From: Channallabes apus
Taxonomy: Eukaryota; Chordata; Actinopteri; Siluriformes; Clariidae
Length of the DNA: 64,000 bases
Direction of reading: 5' to 3'
NCBI GenBank assembly: GCA_030522415.1
Contig: CM060121.1
Location: forward strand, 13,286,055 to 13,350,054
Positions 61,801-64,000 of the stretch are shown here, one piece after another. The translations under genes were made by a program, and so were the position numbers. The first letter of the stretch is position 1. Each line of letters begins with the position of its first letter. Below the pieces are notes generated by a model. That model searched no databases. It was not told the origin of the DNA and saw only the letters and a program-made list of their open reading frames with translations.

Positions 61801-63099
61801 CCTTCCCAAAGAGCCTTGCTCAGTAGCCTGTATGGACAACACCAGTGCTGGGTTGGAGGGGTTTCTTTGTTACTTTTTTTTTTTTTTTTTTTGACTTTTT
61901 TTTCCATTTTCCCTTCCACCCCCACCCTGCCCATGTTTAGAACCAACCATGTATTGGTAAATTATGTAAGTTACTGACACACACACACACACACTTTTTT
62001 GTATGTCACATTTATCCAGACACAGGTATGTTTTTTCATAGCAAATTTTTTTTTTACAGATATAACAAGCTATTTTTGTTTACTAACTGAACATTCTGGC
62101 TTCAAATTTGAACACCCAGCATCTTTTCCCTCAGTGTTTGATTTTCTTCTTGACAAAGTTTTAAAACTCTTTCCAATGATTTAATTGACAGCTCTCTTCT
62201 TGGGGCAATTTTTCCTTTCTTTTAGCCAAGTTCATTCATTCATTCATTCATCTTCTATACCGCTTTATCCTTCTATTCCGGGTCGCGGGGGACCTGGAGC
62301 CTATCCCAGGAGACTTCGGGCACTAGGCAGGGTACACCCTGGACAGGGTGCCAATCCATCGCAGGGCACACACATACGCACATTCACACACTCATTAACA
62401 CACTACGGTCAATTTGGGAACACCAATTAGCCTAACCTGCATATCTTTGGACTGTGGGAGGAAACCGGAATACCCGGAGGAAACCCACCAAGCACGGGGA
62501 GAACATGCAAACTCCATGCACACAGAGACGGGAATCGAGCCTGGCCGGGGAATCGAACCCAGACCCTGGAGGTGCAAGGCGACAGTGCTAACCACTACAC
62601 CACCGTGCCGCCTTAGCCAAGTTCAACTATTTTTTTTTTTTAATTTTATGATTTGTCCCAGTATTTGTTTCACGAATGCAATTCTGTATTTTTTTTTCCT
62701 CAATATTGAGTTCTTCTATGGTTTCTTCCTCTACTTGATCCGGAAATAAAAATATGCCTTTAATAAATGATAAATAGTAAATAATTTAGTTTAATTAGAA
62801 GTATGTTTCATAAAGCTAGAGTGTTCAGGCATTAAACTACAACTGTTTTGTGCCTCTAATTTGTTTATTTACTTTGAAGTGAAAAATCAGCATGAACATC
62901 TGGAGATTACATAATTTTTGCTAGGGGTTGTACTGTAGGTACGCTGTCAATATGAGTACTTAATGAAGACGTGAAAGAAATGTGTTAGCCCAAATTACTT
63001 CTGTTTTACTTTGACCCACAGGAAAAAATGGCAGTTTTCACGACATCTCCTTCTACATGGATACGTCTGAATTCAGTGAGCAAGAAAAGCATCTCTTAA
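58631..63099 (+). CDS. tmem235: Transmembrane protein 235, first two exons (partial)
   Basis: Join 58631-58802 and 63022-63099, continuing beyond the window. The 83 residues seen match the amino end of TMEM235, a small four-helix membrane protein of the claudin/PMP22/TMEM114 group whose cellular role is poorly known. Residues about 4-25 (VLVISAGLLGLFSFTLLAVA) form the first membrane helix. They are followed by GTEYWYII, the tryptophan-containing start of the first extracellular loop, and by SSHSGLWRIYEG, which is nearly identical to human SSHSGLWRICEG. The G-LW motif is the counterpart of the claudin W-GLW signature. Exon 2 continues the loop (EGKNGSF). The gene lies 9.3 kb downstream of birc5 in the same orientation, the arrangement known in human. 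Confidence 0.88.
58803..59109. other. tmem235 intron 1, 5' end
   Basis: Nothing recognised apart from a (TG)n run at about 58911-58931. Intron 1 runs to 63021. Confidence 0.5.
59218..59580 (+). repeat. tRNA-derived SINE, array unit 1
   Basis: Complete copy with A-box GTAGTGGTTAGCACTGTCGC and B-box GGGTTTGATTCC; ends GGTAGAGACGATGAGTGAG. Confidence 0.88.
59581..59862 (+). repeat. tRNA-derived SINE, array unit 2
   Basis: Begins TAATGCAGTGAGGGCGGTGATG, so the head is shortened; A box partly lost. The body and the end (GGATAAAGCAGTATAGAC) are present. Confidence 0.8.
59863..60186 (+). repeat. tRNA-derived SINE, array unit 3
   Basis: Begins TAATGCAGTAAATGCAGGTG; B box GGGTTCGATTCCC is intact; ends ATAAAGCGGCTAGACTATG then GAGTAATGCATTGAG. 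The repeated TAATGCAGTGAG linker shows that the units arose by tandem duplication or repeated insertion at one site. Confidence 0.82.
60691..61479. other. tmem235 intron 1, nothing more recognised
   Basis: A short SINE-like end (GTACAGGATAAGCATTATAG) lies at about 60720-60745. Otherwise no repeat or exon. Confidence 0.4.
61480..61630. repeat. Interspersed repeat shared with 14732-14968
   Basis: Shares GTGAAATTCTTT, TTTGCATCTCCCAGC, GGGTCAGCCAAG and CGCCCCTGGAGCAG with the repeat in birc5 intron 2. Confidence 0.55.
61631..62221. other. tmem235 intron 1, nothing recognised
   Basis: Poly(T) at about 61876-61892 and (CA)n at 61977-61992. No exon. Confidence 0.4.
62222..62625 (-). repeat. Full-length tRNA-derived SINE with 13-bp target duplication
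   Basis: Element 62235-62612 on the minus strand, flanked by TTAGCCAAGTTCA at 62222-62234 and 62613-62625. The head (complement of GTTAGCACTGTCGCC and of GGGTTCGATTCCCC) is at the right, the (GAAT)n tail at the left. It is the least mutated SINE here and serves as the reference for the family. Confidence 0.92.
62626..63021. other. tmem235 intron 1, 3' end
   Basis: Nothing recognised. The acceptor region TTTGACCCACAG ends at 63021. Confidence 0.5.
63022..63099 (+). CDS. tmem235: tmem235 coding exon 2
   Basis: 78 bp between CCACAG and donor GTGAGT. It reads on from exon 1 as G-KNGSFHDISFYMDTSEF and ends QEKHLL, an acidic loop segment matching the place of human EGQNGCIPLVDPF. The phase (one base carried over) fits both neighbours. 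Confidence 0.82.
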   Translation, partial: EKMAVFTTSPSTWIRLNSVSKKSIS

Positions 63100-63489
63100 G
63101 TGAGTCTGAGAAACACCAATTGCCTCTAATGTGTGAAATGGAGTGAAATGGATATAGATAGACAGCACCTGCCTAGTACCTAGCTTCTTTCATAGCATCA
63201 ACATAAAAATAGCTTAAAGGGACAAAAAATATTTCACTTTTATTGAGCTACTGGACAAATTACACACTTTCTTGAATGGACCAAATAGAAGTTTTAGTTC
63301 TCAAGTTCAAAAACAATTTTTTTTGGTGGTGGTCTTGAAGGCGCACCAGAAACATTCCCAAATATCTTTTATTATTCTCATAATACAAATTGACTTCATT
63401 TTGTTTCATTGTAATAAATATGCCATAAATTATTTAAATGTTCTCTTTTCATATTCAATAATCTATTTTTATTGATGTGAAAATGTCTG
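63100..63489. other. tmem235 intron 2, 5' end
   Basis: AT-rich; no repeat recognised before the Tc1 relic. Confidence 0.4.
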
Positions 63490-64000
63490 TGAACATTTCA
63501 GAATATGACAATATTGGGAAGATTTTTTATTAGAAAAAACAACAACAATCTACCATTCTGTGTCATGCCAACAGTAAAGCATCCTGAGACCATTCATGTG
63601 TGCAGGTGCTTCTCAGCCAATGGAGTTGGCTCACTCACAATTTTGCCTAAGAACAAAGCCATAAATAAAAAACGTTACAAATACATTCTTTGGGAGCAAC
63701 TTCTCCCAATCATCCAAGAACAGTTTGGTGACAAACAATGCCTTTTCCAGCATGATGGAGCGCCTCACCATAAGGAGAAAGTGATAAGTAAGTGTTTTAG
63801 GGAACAAAACATAGAATTTTTAAGTCCATGGCCAGGAAACTCCCCAAACCTCAATCTCATTAAGGTCAATCCTCAGGAGGTGGGTGAACAAACAAAACCC
63901 TTTAACAACACATTCTGACAAACTCCAAGCATTGATCATGCAAGAATGGGCTGCTGTTAGTCAGAATGGGCCTCAAAAGTTGATTGACAGCATGCCAGGG
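63490..64000 (+). pseudogene. Tc1-like transposase C-terminal part, cut by window end
   Basis: The + frame 63565-63900 has NGVGSLTILPKNKAINKKRY, QEQFGDKQCLFQHDGAPHHK with the second catalytic Asp (QHD) and NIEFLSPWPGNSPNLNLIK. In that last block both the Asp of PDLNPIE and the catalytic Glu are altered (PNLNLIK), so the enzyme would be dead. A second frame continues to the edge with ALIMQEWAAVSQNGPQKLID, the normal end of such proteins. The amino half is missing. Confidence 0.75.

Overview
This window is vertebrate nuclear DNA, almost certainly from a teleost fish. The evidence is the intron-split host genes with GT/AG boundaries, the very AT-rich intergenic sequence with many microsatellites, and a repeat load typical of teleosts: many Tc1-like transposons, hAT and Harbinger-like MITEs, L2 and RTE LINEs, and a tRNA-derived SINE with a GAAT tail. 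The SINE resembles the Mermaid-type SINE of catfishes, so a siluriform is a reasonable guess, but this is inference only.

Two host genes are supported, both on the + strand. The first is survivin (birc5), complete in four coding exons (13595-13699, 13984-14093, 22385-22502, 49072-49161). It encodes a 140-residue single-BIR protein; exons 2 and 3 have the same lengths as in human BIRC5 (110 and 118 bp). Its promoter (about 13400-13594) carries a CCAAT box and two CHR-like TTCAAA motifs, as expected for a G2/M gene. Intron 3 is 26.6 kb, made largely of transposons. The second gene is the 5' part of tmem235 (exon 1 58631-58802, exon 2 63022-63099), a claudin/PMP22-like membrane protein that runs off the right edge. 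BIRC5 and TMEM235 are also neighbours in human, so this is conserved synteny.

Region by region: 1-13.4 kb is intergenic, with SINEs, an L2 LINE, a hAT carboxy-terminal relic and a degenerate Tc1. Birc5 intron 2 (14.1-22.4 kb) holds Tc1 deletion derivatives and a large composite hAT (16913-21733) containing a BED-finger hAT fragment, a possible unclassified DDE transposase relic, a tRNA-Glu pseudogene, a hairpin and Harbinger-like MITEs. Birc5 intron 3 (22.5-49.1 kb) holds nested hATs (30471-33254, 34298-35932), two Tc1 deletion derivatives, and a full-length RTE LINE (41700-45926) split by a hAT. Between the genes (49.3-58.4 kb) lies an L2 LINE split by a Tc1 element with an uninterrupted 340-codon transposase (52174-53196), a broken sister copy at 55561-57181, and other Tc1 relics. 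Tmem235 intron 1 carries a Tc1 relic interrupted by three tandem SINEs, plus a full-length SINE with its target duplication.

The strongest observations are: the intact Tc1 transposase with D153/D244/E279; several insertions dated relative to each other by perfect target-site duplications; the repeated retention of only the amino-terminal BED zinc finger in unrelated hAT elements; a composite hAT/Harbinger junction shared by two loci; and an unclassified DDE-like relic on the minus strand near 18 kb. I found no CRISPR array, operon, prophage or other prokaryote-type system.
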